This document shows, piece by piece, positions 51,036-59,326 of a stretch of DNA of 64,000 nucleotides (position 1 is its first letter; each line of letters opens with the position of its first letter). The position numbers and the translations under genes are program-made. A model generated the notes under the pieces. It was not told the origin of the DNA. It searched no databases and saw only the letters and a program-made list of their open reading frames with translations. This DNA is from Frankiaceae bacterium (GTDB taxonomy: Bacteria > Actinomycetota > Actinomycetes > BP-191): the NCBI GenBank assembly GCA_035556555.1, contig DATMES010000042.1, positions 117,516-181,515 of the forward strand, in the 5' to 3' direction.

Positions 51036-52425
51036 TGCGCTCCCCCTCCTCGGGCTCCGGCGGCGTCACCGCGACGAGGCCCTGCTTGGTGGAGATGACC
51101 GGCACCGGCGAGTCGATGCGCCGGCCCTCCTTGGTGACCTTCTCGCCGTGGAACGGCTCCGCGTGCGGCTCCCAGCCGTGCTTCTCGACCGCGGCGACGA
51201 GACAGTCCACGACCTTCGGGTCGAACTGGACCTGCTCGCAGCGCCGTAGCTCCGCGACCGCCTCCTCGACGGTCTTGGCGAGGCGGTACGAGCGCGTGGA
51301 CGTCATCGAGTCGAACGCGTCGGCCACCATGATGATCCGCGCGAACTCCGGGATCTCCTCGTCCTGCAGGCCCATCGGGTAGCCGCGGCCGTCGAGGCGC
51401 TCGTGGTGGTGGTAGACGCCCGAGAGCGCCTCGGTGAGGAAGTCGATCTCGCAGAGCATCTCGTAGCCGCGCAGCGGGTGGAGCTTGATCGCCTCGAACT
51501 CGAGCTGGTTCAGCTTGCCCTGCTTCTGCAGCACCTTCGTCGGCACGCCGAGCTTGCCGACGTCGTGCAGCATGCCGGCGATGCGGATGACCTGGACGCG
51601 GTCCTCGCGCATGCCCCACTCGCGGGCGATCATCTCGGTCACGCGCGAGACGCGCTCGGAGTGGCCGCGTGTGTAGTAGTCCTTCGTCTCGACCGCCTGG
51701 ACGAGCGCGCGCACCGTGGAGTCGTACGTCTCGCGCAGCTGCGCGTAGTTGGCGAACGCCGCCCGCGCCACCAGCATCGGCGCCAGGAACAGCACCGCCG
51801 CGAGGAAGCCGACCTCCTGGTACAGCTGCGCCATGAGCAGCCCGAGAAGGCCGTAGCCGACGTACGCCACGATGACCGGTGAGACGTTCCCGGCCCAGAC
51901 GCGCGCCAGCGACAGTTCGGACGTGAGCGACAGGATGCCCGCGATCAGCGAGATGTTGATGACGTAGTACACGAGGCTGGCGGCGATCGCGGCGAGCAGC
52001 ACCATCGGCACCGACGACTCGGCGATGTTCCGCGTGCCGTCGCCGCCGAGCAGGGCGTCGAACACGAGGCCCGCGGTCAGCGCGGCGAGCGAGAACTGCG
52101 CGGCGTTGAAGAACCGCTTGACGGTCCGACCGCTGCCCGACACCGGGTGCAGCGCGCCGGCGAGCCCGATGAGGCCGACGCCGTGGGGGCCGATGACCGC
52201 CGCCGCCGCGAGAGCGACGATGAAGCCGACGGAGACGCCCATGTTCTTGCCCATGGGCGTCGCGAAATGAGTGGCGAGGCCATAGAGGAGCGCGAGCGCG
52301 CCGAGCTCCACCCACGACCCGCGGAAGCCCATCGACGCGACACCCGCGCTGCCGAAAGCGAGCAGCACGACCACGAGCACGTATAGACGTGCGCGAGGGG
52401 GAAGCTCCCGCATCGGACTCCGCAT
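51022..52425 (-). CDS. Membrane HD-GYP cyclic di-GMP phosphodiesterase, about 467 aa
   Basis: About seven membrane segments precede an HD-GYP domain with all signatures: TRGHSERVSRVTEMIAREWG, AGMLHDVGKLGVPTKVL, GVYHHHERLDGRGYPMGL and IIMVADAFDSMTSTRSYR. It should hydrolyse c-di-GMP or another cyclic dinucleotide. The ATG at 52425 or a second ATG at 52413 is likely the start; longer readings run through the tiny gene upstream. A C-terminal tail carries a short beta-rich extension. Confidence 0.86.
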   Translation of the reverse strand: MRSPMRELPPRARLYVLVVVLLAFGSAGVASMGFRGSWVELGALALLYGLATHFATPMGKNMGVSVGFIVALAAAAVIGPHGVGLIGLAGALHPVSGSGRTVKRFFNAAQFSLAALTAGLVFDALLGGDGTRNIAESSVPMVLLAAIAASLVYYVINISLIAGILSLTSELSLARVWAGNVSPVIVAYVGYGLLGLLMAQLYQEVGFLAAVLFLAPMLVARAAFANYAQLRETYDSTVRALVQAVETKDYYTRGHSERVSRVTEMIAREWGMREDRVQVIRIAGMLHDVGKLGVPTKVLQKQGKLNQLEFEAIKLHPLRGYEMLCEIDFLTEALSGVYHHHERLDGRGYPMGLQDEEIPEFARIIMVADAFDSMTSTRSYRLAKTVEEAVAELRRCEQVQFDPKVVDCLVAAVEKHGWEPHAEPFHGEKVTKEGRRIDSPVPVISTKQGLVAVTPPEPEEGERSARG

Positions 52426-52463
52426 CAGGCGCCAGACTGGGGGACGGGGACCGGCAGGTCCTG

Positions 52464-52541
52464 CTAGCTCCAGCCGAAGCCAGCGCCGGCGGAGACGAAC
52501 AGTGCCACGAGGCCACCGAACACAGCAGCGATCTTCTTCAT
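52464..52541 (-). CDS. 25-residue hydrophobic microprotein upstream of the HD-GYP gene
   Basis: The sequence runs MKKIAAVFGGLVALFVSAGA then GFGWS and a TAG stop. It has a positively charged start and a single hydrophobic helix, with GAGAGGGG before the ATG. It is 38 bases upstream of the first HD-GYP ATG. It could be a regulatory microprotein, a small toxin-like peptide or a leader peptide. Too short for homology by eye. Confidence 0.5.
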   Translation of the reverse strand: MKKIAAVFGGLVALFVSAGAGFGWS

Positions 52542-52930
52542 AAGGGCGATCAGCCCCTCTCATTGGATTAGTCACAGGGCTCCGCTAGAAGCCTGTGCCG
52601 AATCCGCTCCGCTAGGTAGAGAGGAGAGAGAACGCGCGGAACTGCCGGTCCCGGTCCCACAGTCTGGAGTTGTCAAGGGTCTGCACAACGCGAACTACGC
52701 CCCGGTCCATGAACGATCCGGCGCGTCCAACGTTGCGGTGATCCCCCCACCGCGGGTGGTACGACACGCTGAGTGCTGTCTCGGCAACACTCCGCATCTA
52801 GTGAAGCGCGACGATCGGGTGGGGTCAATGACCCGCGTGTGTCCGATCTGCGCCGTTCTGACACGCCCGTTCGGGCTAGTCATCATCGTGCCTCCCCGTG
52901 TGGAGGCTCGGTCGGGCTTACCGTGAGGCC
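52542..52930. other. 389-base intergenic region with divergent promoters
   Basis: No gene is seen. On the minus strand a perfect TTGACA (52671-52676 read as TGTCAA) could be a -35 element for the microprotein/HD-GYP transcript, but no good -10 was found. On the plus strand TCCGATCT near 52839-52846 recalls the pilT upstream element. Composition is less GC-rich than nearby genes. Confidence 0.4.
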
Positions 52931-53344
52931 ATGGACCACAACGACGCCGGCCTGGCGTGGGAGATCCTGCTGCGGTACGCGGACCCCGCGACCGCCGAGT
53001 TCGACGCCGTGCTCGCCGGCGCGACGCTGCCCGAGGACGTGGCGCGGGCGCTGCGGTTCTGGCAGCGCGAGTCCGTCGCCAACGTGAAGCAGTACGCCGC
53101 CGAGGCGCTGCCCGCGGTGTTCGGCGCGATCCACGACGCGCAGCGCGACGCCGCCGAGGCCACGCGCAGGGCGGGCGTGGCGCTCGCGAAGGACCACGAA
53201 CCGCGTACTCCGGGCGAGTCGCCCTGGGCACAACCGCCGCCGCCCGTGTCGATCACCCTGCCCGACGCGTCACCTCCCCCGGGTGACGGTCGTTTGGAGG
53301 AACGCCGCCGCACCGTCGCCGCGCGGCTGGCCGAGCTCGGCTGA
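52931..53344 (+). CDS. Hypothetical protein, 137 aa
   Basis: Soluble protein with a helical N-terminal half (NDAGLAWEILLRYADPATAE, WQRESVANVKQYAAEALPAV) and a proline-rich, probably disordered C-terminal part (PWAQPPPPVSITLPDASPPP) ending LEERRRTVAARLAELG. The family is not recognised. The ATG at 52931 follows GTGAGG; a reading from 52898 would add 11 residues. It may be cotranscribed with the next gene 32 bases on. Confidence 0.6.
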   Translation: MDHNDAGLAWEILLRYADPATAEFDAVLAGATLPEDVARALRFWQRESVANVKQYAAEALPAVFGAIHDAQRDAAEATRRAGVALAKDHEPRTPGESPWAQPPPPVSITLPDASPPPGDGRLEERRRTVAARLAELG

Positions 53345-53376
53345 ACCCGGGCACCCAACTCGCCGAAGGACACGCC

Positions 53377-54015
53377 ATGCCCCCGACGACCACCCTGCGG
53401 CTGCTCCCCGAGCTCGAGGCCACGCTCGGCCGCCTCCCCGGGGTCCAGGCCGTCCGCGTCGTCACCGGCCCGGACGCCAAGCCGGTCGAGGTGCACGTGC
53501 TCGCCTCCCGCGACAAGACGCCGAAGCAGCTGGTGCGCGACATCCAGTCGGTGGCGATGGCGACGTACGACCTCGAGGTCGACCACCGCATCGTGTCGAT
53601 CGTGCAGTTCGACGACGCCGACACGCCGGGGGGTGTCGCCGCCAACCGCGTCCTCATCGCCACGATCACCGCACAGACCACGGGGCTGGAGTCCACCGCG
53701 ACCGTGACGCTGGCGAGCGCCGGCACGCTGTACGACGGCACCGCCACCGCGCCCGCCACGGCGTCGAGCAGGCCGCGGCTCATCGCGCGCGCGACGTTGA
53801 ACGCCGTCTCGGCCCTGATGCCGTTGGGCGCCTGCGACATCGAGTACGCGCAGATCGCGCAGGTCGGCGGTCGCGAGGTCGCCGTGAGCATCGTGCAGGT
53901 CGTGACGCCCGACGGCGAGCAGATCGTGACCGGCTCGGCGCTGGTCCGGGGCGACGAGGCCGACGCGGTCGCCCGCTCCGTCCTCGACGCCCTGAACCGT
54001 CGCCTCGCGGGCTAG
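53377..54015 (+). CDS. Conserved hypothetical protein, 212 aa
   Basis: The N-terminal 90 residues have ACT-like alternation (LEATLGRLPGVQAVRVVTGP, VEVHVLASRDKTPKQLVRDI). The C-terminal half (VLIATITAQTTGLESTATVT, RARPRLIARATLNAVSAL-like SSRPRLIARATLNAVSALMP, VSIVQVVTPDGEQIVTGSAL) reads as two beta-beta-alpha repeats, somewhat like the LeuA allosteric domain. No function can be assigned. CGAAGGACACGCC precedes the ATG. Confidence 0.68.
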   Translation: MPPTTTLRLLPELEATLGRLPGVQAVRVVTGPDAKPVEVHVLASRDKTPKQLVRDIQSVAMATYDLEVDHRIVSIVQFDDADTPGGVAANRVLIATITAQTTGLESTATVTLASAGTLYDGTATAPATASSRPRLIARATLNAVSALMPLGACDIEYAQIAQVGGREVAVSIVQVVTPDGEQIVTGSALVRGDEADAVARSVLDALNRRLAG

Positions 54016-54479
54016 CTCGCCTCGATCGCCTGGCTGGTGCCGCGCGCGTTGATCTTGACCTGCTGGGGCTGCGGCTCCGGCTGGATCGCGTCGCGGACGA
54101 CGACCTCGAGCATGCCGGAGTCGTACGACGCGTCGACGTTCTCCGCCGTCACGCCCTCGGGCAGCGCGAACTCACGCCGGAACGAGCCGTAGCGCAGCTC
54201 GCGGAGCAGGTACGCGGTGCCCTCCTCGGCCCGCTCGTCGCGCCGCTCGCCCTTGATGACGAGCCTGCCCTTGTCGACCTCGACCTCGACGTCGCGCTCG
54301 ACGTCCATGCCCGGCAGCTCCAGGCGCAGGACGACGTCGCTCTCGCGCCGCAGGACCTCGACCGGGGGTACGAAGCCCGCGCGCGTGCTCTGCGTACCGA
54401 AGCCGCGCCGGATCATGTCGTCGAACTCGCGGTCGAACCGCGCGAGCTGCGGAAACGGGTCCCACCGGGTGATGGCCAT
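54012..54479 (-). CDS. Hsp20/alpha-crystallin family small heat shock protein, 155 aa
   Basis: ATP-independent chaperone. It begins MAITRWDPFPQLARFDREFD. The alpha-crystallin core spans about 40-135 with FVPPVEVLRRESDVVLRLEL, PGMDVERDVEVEVDKGRLVI and LPEGVTAENVDASYDSGMLE. The C-terminal tail has an I-x-I/V-like element (VKINARG). The ATG follows GGAGGTG. An A/T-rich stretch (TTATGTATAG) about 45 bases upstream is the likely promoter core. Confidence 0.92.
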   Translation of the reverse strand: MAITRWDPFPQLARFDREFDDMIRRGFGTQSTRAGFVPPVEVLRRESDVVLRLELPGMDVERDVEVEVDKGRLVIKGERRDERAEEGTAYLLRELRYGSFRREFALPEGVTAENVDASYDSGMLEVVVRDAIQPEPQPQQVKINARGTSQAIEAS

Positions 54480-54576
54480 GACACACACCTCCGTCGTGCA
54501 CGTACTGGTTGCTACGTCCCTATACATAACAAGTGAGCGGAGGACGCGCAAGTCCGAGTGTGGGAGGATGCGCGGC

Positions 54577-54651
54577 ATGGCGAAGAAGAAGCGCAAGAAG
54601 CGGGCGAGGGCCAAGAGCAAGGCCAACCACGGCAAGCGCCCCAACGCGTAG
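54577..54651 (+). CDS. bL37-like 50S ribosomal protein, 24 aa
   Basis: The product is AKKKRKKRARAKSKANHGKR plus PNA after the initiator. The extremely basic body and ANHGKRPNA ending match bL37, the 24-residue large-subunit protein described in mycobacterial ribosomes. GGGAGG is nine bases before the ATG. A strong hairpin follows the stop. Standard gene callers often omit it because of its size. Confidence 0.75.
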   Translation: MAKKKRKKRARAKSKANHGKRPNA

Positions 54652-54663
54652 GACGCACTACCG

Positions 54664-54696
54664 GAGCCCCCGTCGACCTCACGGTCGCGGGGGCTT
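54664..54696. terminator. Hairpin terminator after the bL37-like gene
   Basis: GAGCCCCCG(T)CGACC pairs with GGTCGCGGGGGCTTC around a short loop. It starts 13 bases after the stop codon and ends in TTCGTCG rather than a T-run. It is the expected end of the small ribosomal protein mRNA. Confidence 0.65.
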
Positions 54697-54763
54697 CGTC
54701 GTGGCCCGGCCCGGTTCGGCTCACCTGCCGGGCGTCGCGCCCGTGACCGGTGACCCGCGGCCG

Positions 54764-54812
54764 GCGCCCAGCGTGAACTGGTGAGCCACGACGTCGCTAC
54801 TCACCAGTAACC
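54764..54812. repeat. Dispersed inverted repeat family B, copy 3 (left arm decayed)
   Basis: The loop and right arm match copy 1 (CGACGTCGCTACTCACCAG ... TAACC). The left arm region at about 54741-54761 is only recognisable as a degenerate relative. It lies between convergent genes. Confidence 0.65.
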
Positions 54813-54825
54813 GCCGGGTGGCGGG

Positions 54826-55779
54826 TCAGAGGGTCGTACGCAGCCAGTCCACGGTGGCCTGGATGCCGTCCTCGATCGAGGTCCACGGCTCCCAGCCGAG
54901 CGCGGCGCGCGCGGCGCTCGGGTCGAGGGCGCTGGACCGCGCGTCGCCGATCCGCGCCGGGGCGTACGCCGGGTCGTCGGCCGAGCCCACGGCCTTGGCG
55001 ACGAGCGAGTGCAGACCCCGGTCGGTGGTCTGGACGCTGGTGCCGATGTTGAGGCGCCGGCCGTTGCCGCCAGGACCCGTCGCCCGGACGAACGCATCCA
55101 CGACGTCGTCCACGAACACGTAGTCCCGCGTGTTCCCCCCGTCCCCGAACACCTTCGTCGGCTTCCCCTTGATGAGCGCCGTCCCGAAGATGGCGACGAC
55201 CCCGGCCTCCCCGTGCGGGTCTTGCCGCGGGCCGTAGACGTTGGCCAGTGCGAGGGCGGTGTACTCCAGGCCGTACATCGTCGCGTACGCGTGGAGGTAC
55301 AGCTCCCCCGACGCCTTCGACGCGGCATACGGCGACTCCGGCGCGGGCTTCACGCGCTCCGAGACGGGCAGCCGCGTCTGGGTGCCGTAGATCGACCCGC
55401 CCGACGACGTGAACACGACCTTCCGCGCCTTGGCGGCGACGGCGGCGGAGAGCACGTTGATGGTGCCGAGGACGTTGATGGTGGCGTCGCGGAGGGGGTC
55501 GGCGACGCTGTGTCGTACGTCGATCTGCGCGGCGAGATGGCAGATGACCTCCGGCCGCGCCTTCTCGACGGCCCCCGCGAGCTCAGGATCCGTGACCGAC
55601 ATGCGGACGAACGAGAACGCCCCCCGCCGCTCCTTGTTGACGTCACGGGCGCCGGCGAGGTTGGCCATCTTGCCGGTGGACATGTCGTCGATGCCGACGA
55701 CGTCGTGGCCGTCGGCGAGCAGCCGGTCGACGAGGTTCGAGCCGATGAACCCGGCCGCGCCGGTCACGAGTACACGCAT
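54826..55779 (-). CDS. NAD-dependent epimerase/dehydratase (UDP-glucose 4-epimerase-like), 317 aa
   Basis: Extended SDR enzyme: MRVLVTGAAGFIGSNLVDRL (NAD loop GxxGxxG), ICHLAAQIDVRHSVADPLRD, VVFTSSGGSIYGTQTRLPVS, catalytic SPYAASKASGELY (YxxxK) and FGDGGNTRDYVFVDDVVDAF. It interconverts sugar nucleotides for polysaccharide or deoxysugar synthesis; substrate is not defined. It stands alone, downstream of repeat B3 and the bL37-like gene on the other strand. Confidence 0.9.
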   Translation of the reverse strand: MRVLVTGAAGFIGSNLVDRLLADGHDVVGIDDMSTGKMANLAGARDVNKERRGAFSFVRMSVTDPELAGAVEKARPEVICHLAAQIDVRHSVADPLRDATINVLGTINVLSAAVAAKARKVVFTSSGGSIYGTQTRLPVSERVKPAPESPYAASKASGELYLHAYATMYGLEYTALALANVYGPRQDPHGEAGVVAIFGTALIKGKPTKVFGDGGNTRDYVFVDDVVDAFVRATGPGGNGRRLNIGTSVQTTDRGLHSLVAKAVGSADDPAYAPARIGDARSSALDPSAARAALGWEPWTSIEDGIQATVDWLRTTL

Positions 55780-55811
55780 GGGGGGACCCTACCGAGGGTG
55801 GCGGGATCAAG

Positions 55812-55891
55812 GCCCGGGCCGGGGGCGATGCCGCCGAGCGACCAAAGCGACGAAGGAGCCCTAGCGAGGCGGTGTCGCCCCCCGCCCGGGC
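55812..55891. terminator. Large imperfect hairpin after the sigR-rsrA operon
   Basis: 24 bases at 55812-55835 pair with 55868-55891, with three mismatches, two of which allow G-U pairing. The 32-base loop contains GACCAAAGCGACGAAGGAGC. It begins 11 bases past the rsrA stop, so it should end that transcript. The size is unusual for a simple terminator. Confidence 0.55.
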
Positions 55892-55901
55892 ACAGAGTGA
55901 G

Positions 55902-56186
55902 CTACTCCGGCCGGTACTCGATGTGCGTGAGCTCGACCCGGACCTCGCGGAGACGTACCAGCAGCTTGGAACGCAGGTCCGGGGGCGTCTCGTCGCAGCC
56001 GCACGACCGCGCGACGAGAGCCTTGAACTGCTGCTCCAGGCCGTACTCACGGAGACAGGGAGCGCAGTCCTCGATGTGGCGGCGGAGCTCGGTGCAGTCC
56101 TCGTCGGGCATCTCGCGGTCGAGGTACAGGTAGACCTTCTCGATCGCCGCCGCGCAGTCCATGTCGTGCGGGTCGCCGCAGGTCAC
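55902..56186 (-). CDS. rsrA: RsrA-like zinc anti-sigma factor (mycothiol system anti-SigR), 94 aa
   Basis: ZAS-family redox anti-sigma factor. The zinc/disulfide motif is HIEDCAPC (H-x3-C-x2-C), following [20 protein letters not shown]. Extra cysteines near the C-terminus (ARSCGCDE) are also redox candidates. Under thiol oxidation it would release SigR. The GTG overlaps the sigR stop, keeping stoichiometry. The large hairpin follows. Confidence 0.93.
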   Translation of the reverse strand: MTCGDPHDMDCAAAIEKVYLYLDREMPDEDCTELRRHIEDCAPCLREYGLEQQFKALVARSCGCDETPPDLRSKLLVRLREVRVELTHIEYRPE

Positions 56187-56788
56187 TGCGCACCTCCCTC
56201 GGAGCCGGACGTCGCGGCGGGGACGAGCCCGCGCTCCGTCGCGTACGACCACAACGCCTTCTGCAGCGCCCGCCGGCCGCGGTGCAGCCGCGACATGACG
56301 GTGCCGATCGGGGTGCCCATGATCTCGGCGATCTCCTTGTACGAGAACCCCTCGACGTCGGCGAGGTAGACGGCCATGCGGAAGTCCTCGGGGAGGTCGG
56401 CGAGCGCGTCCTTGACGGCCGAGTCGGGGAGGTGCTCGAGCGCCTCGGTCTCGGCGGACTTGAGGCCGGACGACGTGTGCCCCATGGCCTTGGCGAGCGA
56501 CCAGTCGTCGATCTCGTCTGTCATGGTCTGCTGGGGCTCGCGCTGCTTCTTGCGGTAGATGTTGATGTACGTGTTGGTGAGGATGCGGTAGAGCCACGCC
56601 TTGAGGTTGGTGCCTTCCTCGAACTGGTGGAACGCCGCGAACGCCTTGACGAACGTCTCCTGCACCAGGTCCTCGGCGTCCGACGGGTTGCGCGTCATGC
56701 GCAGCGCGGCCGAGTACAGCTGGTCGAGGAACGGCAGCGCGGTCGCCTCGAAGCGCGCGTTGCGCTGCTCGATGCTCTCCTCCGCCAC
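56183..56788 (-). CDS. sigR: SigR/SigH-family ECF sigma factor, about 201 aa
   Basis: Region 2: [40 protein letters not shown] and [20 protein letters not shown]. Region 4: [20 protein letters not shown] then [20 protein letters not shown]. It activates thiol-oxidative stress genes. The GTG at 56788 has GGGAG seven bases upstream and fits a transcript from the sigR-type promoter at 56866-56893. An ATG at 56857 would add 23 residues and lies almost at that transcript's predicted 5-prime end. Confidence 0.92.
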   Translation of the reverse strand: MAEESIEQRNARFEATALPFLDQLYSAALRMTRNPSDAEDLVQETFVKAFAAFHQFEEGTNLKAWLYRILTNTYINIYRKKQREPQQTMTDEIDDWSLAKAMGHTSSGLKSAETEALEHLPDSAVKDALADLPEDFRMAVYLADVEGFSYKEIAEIMGTPIGTVMSRLHRGRRALQKALWSYATERGLVPAATSGSEGGAQ

Positions 56789-56865
56789 CCAGCGCTCCCA
56801 TCGTGTCCAGTCCGGAGTCGCAGACGATACGCGACAGCGTTCGAGCACCAGAGGCATGGTGCCTG

Positions 56866-56893
56866 CAACGCCGAGGGCCCTACCCCGATTCCC
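56866..56893 (-). promoter_or_regulatory. Predicted SigR-dependent promoter of sigR
   Basis: GGGAAT (complement of 56888-56893), exactly 18 bases, then GTTG (complement of 56866-56869). This equals the known SigR/SigH promoter pattern GGGAAT-N18-GTT and places a start of transcription near 56860, so sigR is probably autoregulated. Confidence 0.75.
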
Positions 56894-56914
56894 GCCGCCT
56901 AGACTGACGTCACC

Positions 56915-57577
56915 ATGGGCGACTTCCATCCGGCCGTCGAGGAGTACCTCGAGACCATCTACGAGCTCGAAGAGGCCGGCATCGTCCCGATGCGCGCGCG
57001 CATCGTGGAGCGTCTCGGCGTCTCCGCTCCCAGCGTCTCCGAGACGGTGAAGCGGCTGGAGCGCGAGGGCTACCTGACGCTCGAGCCGTCCTCCAAGGCG
57101 ATGGTGCTGACCGAGAGCGGCCGCAAGTACGCCACCGACATGGTCCGCCGCCACCGCCTCGCCGAACGCCTCCTCGTCGACGTCCTCCACGTCCCCTGGC
57201 ACCAGGTCCACGAGGAGGCGTGCCGGCTCGAGCACGCGATCTCCGACAACCTCGAACGCCACCTCGTCGCCCTGCTCGACGACCCCGCGACGTGCCCGCA
57301 CGGCAACCCGATCCCCGGCTCCGCGCGGCCGCTGGACGACGCCGCGACCGTGCCGCTCGCCAGCGCGGCCGCAGGCGCCGCCACGGAGGTACGCCGCATC
57401 GACGAGCAGCTCGAGACCGACCCCGACGGCCTGCTGCTGCTCGAACGTTCCGACCTCATGCCGGGCTCGGCCCTCACCGTCACCGCCGCGACGGAGGACG
57501 GGGTGTCCGTCACGACCGCGACCGGCGCGGTGACGGTGCCGTCGTCGGTGGCGGCGTTCGTCTACGTCCTGGCCTGA
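56915..57577 (+). CDS. DtxR/IdeR-family metal-dependent regulator, 220 aa
   Basis: The HTH domain is [40 protein letters not shown] and [20 protein letters not shown]. The metal-binding/dimer domain is [34 protein letters not shown] and a [13 protein letters not shown] motif. A C-terminal SH3-like domain completes it. It senses iron or manganese. TAGACT lies nine bases before the ATG and overlaps the divergent sigR promoter, so the two promoters share sequence. Confidence 0.92.
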   Translation: MGDFHPAVEEYLETIYELEEAGIVPMRARIVERLGVSAPSVSETVKRLEREGYLTLEPSSKAMVLTESGRKYATDMVRRHRLAERLLVDVLHVPWHQVHEEACRLEHAISDNLERHLVALLDDPATCPHGNPIPGSARPLDDAATVPLASAAAGAATEVRRIDEQLETDPDGLLLLERSDLMPGSALTVTAATEDGVSVTTATGAVTVPSSVAAFVYVLA

Positions 57578-58185
57578 ACCCAGCGCACCGTCAGCGCGAC
57601 CGCCGCCTCGATCGCGGCCTTCGTCCGCATCGAGTGGTCGCCGGGGACCTCCGACACCTTCACCCCCCGTTTCGCGGCGGCCTTCACGTCGTCAGGCGTC
57701 CCGAACGCGTCGCGGACGCCCTGGCAGACGAGCACGGGCACGCCGGCGGCGTTCAGCTCGGGGGCGCGCGTCTTCTCGGGGCGGCCTGGGGGATGGAGCG
57801 GGAAGCCGTACGCCACGCAGCCCAGCGCCCCCGCCGCGCGGGCTGTCCGGCAGGTGACACGTGCGCCGCTGCTCTTGCCCGCCAGCAGGAGCGGCTCCCC
57901 CTCGCCGCGAACCTCCTCCACCGTCAGCAGCGCGACCTCGTCGAGGTGCGCGGCGGGGGCGGGTGCGCGGCGGCCGGCGACGACGTACGGCTGGTCGAGA
58001 CGGACCACGCGCCAGCCGATGCCGAGCAGCGCGTCGCGCGCCGCGACGAGGACGGGGGCGTTCATGGTCCCGCCCGCGCCGTGGAACAGGATCGCGACGC
58101 CGTTCGTCTGACCGGGTGGCGAATCGACACTGACCCGCGCGTCACCGCGCGGTGTCGCGAGGGTGAAGGTGCCGGTGTTTCGCAT
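57562..58185 (-). CDS. Alpha/beta hydrolase (KANL3/Tex30-like dienelactone hydrolase type), 207 aa
   Basis: Compact alpha/beta hydrolase: [20 protein letters not shown] (oxyanion HGAGG), [20 protein letters not shown] (nucleophile Ser in GKSSGA), [20 protein letters not shown] (Asp) and [11 protein letters not shown] (His). The family has hydrolytic activity of unknown substrate. Its end overlaps the regulator gene stop by 16 bases on the other strand. Confidence 0.87.
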   Translation of the reverse strand: MRNTGTFTLATPRGDARVSVDSPPGQTNGVAILFHGAGGTMNAPVLVAARDALLGIGWRVVRLDQPYVVAGRRAPAPAAHLDEVALLTVEEVRGEGEPLLLAGKSSGARVTCRTARAAGALGCVAYGFPLHPPGRPEKTRAPELNAAGVPVLVCQGVRDAFGTPDDVKAAAKRGVKVSEVPGDHSMRTKAAIEAAVALTVRWVQART

Positions 58186-58213
58186 GATCGTGGGACAGGG
58201 TAAAGGCCCCGGC

Positions 58214-58969
58214 GTGAGCTCAGGTCTGGGTACGCCCGCGTCGCGCTCCGGGCGTACGTCGCCCGAGGCTCCCGCGCACCCCGGCTACTGGCGGTTCTAC
58301 GACGCCGTCGCCGAGGCGCAGGTCCGCGAGTGGCTGCCCACAGAGACCGGCGTCGTCCTCGACCTCTCCGGTGCCGACGCGCGCTACGCCGGCATCGCCG
58401 CGGCTGCCGGCCACACGGTCGTCCACCTCGCCGAGCTGCCCGACTGCACGCTGCTGGACAAGGGGCTGCAGGTCGTCGCGGACGCGTTCGACCTGGCGTG
58501 GCTGCGCGACGAGAGCGTCGACGCGATCCTCGCCGAGAACGGCGCGCTGTCCGAGCACCTCGCCGCGGAGAACACGTTCGCGCAGCTGCACCGGGTGCTG
58601 AAGCCCGGAGGGCGGCTGTTCCTGTGCGTGGAGTCGCTCGTCCTCGGGCTCGCGCGCCTCGCGGAGCAGCGTCGCTGGGCCGAGCTCGCCGACGTACCCT
58701 CCGCCGACGTCGTGCTCGTGCAGAACGAGGACGGGTCCATCTCGCGCTGCTTCTGGCCCGAGGAGCTCGAGAGCGTGCTGGGCGACTTCGGATACGACGT
58801 CGAGTGGGTGCGCCCGCGCAGCGTCCTGTCGCAGGAGGCGGTGTCGCGCGCGCTGGAGCAGAACGCCGGGTCGTTCGACACCCTCGTGCAGACCGAGCTC
58901 AAGCTCGCCAAGGAGCGCCAGGGCGAGTCCACCGGCATCCACCTCGTCGCCGCCGCCCGCCGCCGCTGA
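58214..58969 (+). CDS. Class I SAM-dependent methyltransferase-like protein, 251 aa
   Basis: It has GVVLDLSGADARYAGIAAAA as the SAM loop (the usual D-x-G-x-G is altered to DLSGADA), VVHLAELPDCTLLDKGLQ, VDAILAENGALSEHLAAENT and VLKPGGRLFLCVESL typical of class I methyltransferases. The altered SAM loop leaves activity uncertain. The GTG at 58214 was chosen because TAAAGG lies eight bases upstream as a possible -10 for a leaderless mRNA. Confidence 0.75.
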   Translation: MSSGLGTPASRSGRTSPEAPAHPGYWRFYDAVAEAQVREWLPTETGVVLDLSGADARYAGIAAAAGHTVVHLAELPDCTLLDKGLQVVADAFDLAWLRDESVDAILAENGALSEHLAAENTFAQLHRVLKPGGRLFLCVESLVLGLARLAEQRRWAELADVPSADVVLVQNEDGSISRCFWPEELESVLGDFGYDVEWVRPRSVLSQEAVSRALEQNAGSFDTLVQTELKLAKERQGESTGIHLVAAARRR

Positions 58970-58992
58970 CACCGTGGTGACGTGGACTGACC

Positions 58993-59205
58993 ATGATGGG
59001 GAACGTGCTTGATGCGCGTCCCGACCTGCTCGACCGCCTCACCGGCGATGTCGCCGTGCTCGCCGAGATGATCGAACTACCGGGCGCCCCGGTCACCCGC
59101 ATGGTGGTCTCGCCGGCCCAGCGGGTTGCCTCTGGTCGTTCCTTGAAGATCATCACGCGTGAGCCCGGCGCGCACGCTGCAAAGAACGCTCGTGGCACCG
59201 CCTGA
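58993..59205 (+). CDS. Doubtful short reading frame, 70 aa
   Basis: The first 45 codons have coding-like composition (NVLDARPDLLDRLTGDVAVL, AEMIELPGAPVTRMVVSP). The 3-prime part is formed by repeat C copy 2, where codon use changes. No convincing ribosome site. It may be a gene fragment ending in a repeat, or non-coding. Confidence 0.3.
   Translation: MMGNVLDARPDLLDRLTGDVAVLAEMIELPGAPVTRMVVSPAQRVASGRSLKIITREPGAHAAKNARGTA
59137..59163. repeat. Dispersed repeat C, copy 2
   Basis: It matches 4991-5017 at 25 of 27 bases. It contains TCACGCGTGA, a perfect 10-base palindrome. It lies about 45 bases before family B copy 4. Confidence 0.55.
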
Positions 59206-59206
59206 C

Positions 59207-59285
59207 GCGTGGCTCACCGGTGGGAATGGACTGGCGGGCACGCTCAAGCGGTGAGTTCGGCCGTCCGTACTCACCAGTAACATCC
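59207..59285. repeat. Dispersed inverted repeat family B, copy 4 (diverged)
   Basis: GTGGCTCACCGGT at the left and CGTACTCACCAGTAAC at the right match family B. The middle is diverged and the left arm is lost. It precedes the stop of the leftward WhiB gene. Confidence 0.55.
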
Positions 59286-59326
59286 GGCGCGGCTCACGGC
59301 GGCGCCGGATCCAGGCTCCGCGTGGG

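Noticed and set aside
52839..52846. Second sigma-28-like promoter (TCCGATCT) before 52931
   Set aside because: The -35-like TCAA is at a spacing that does not match the consensus; kept only as a note.
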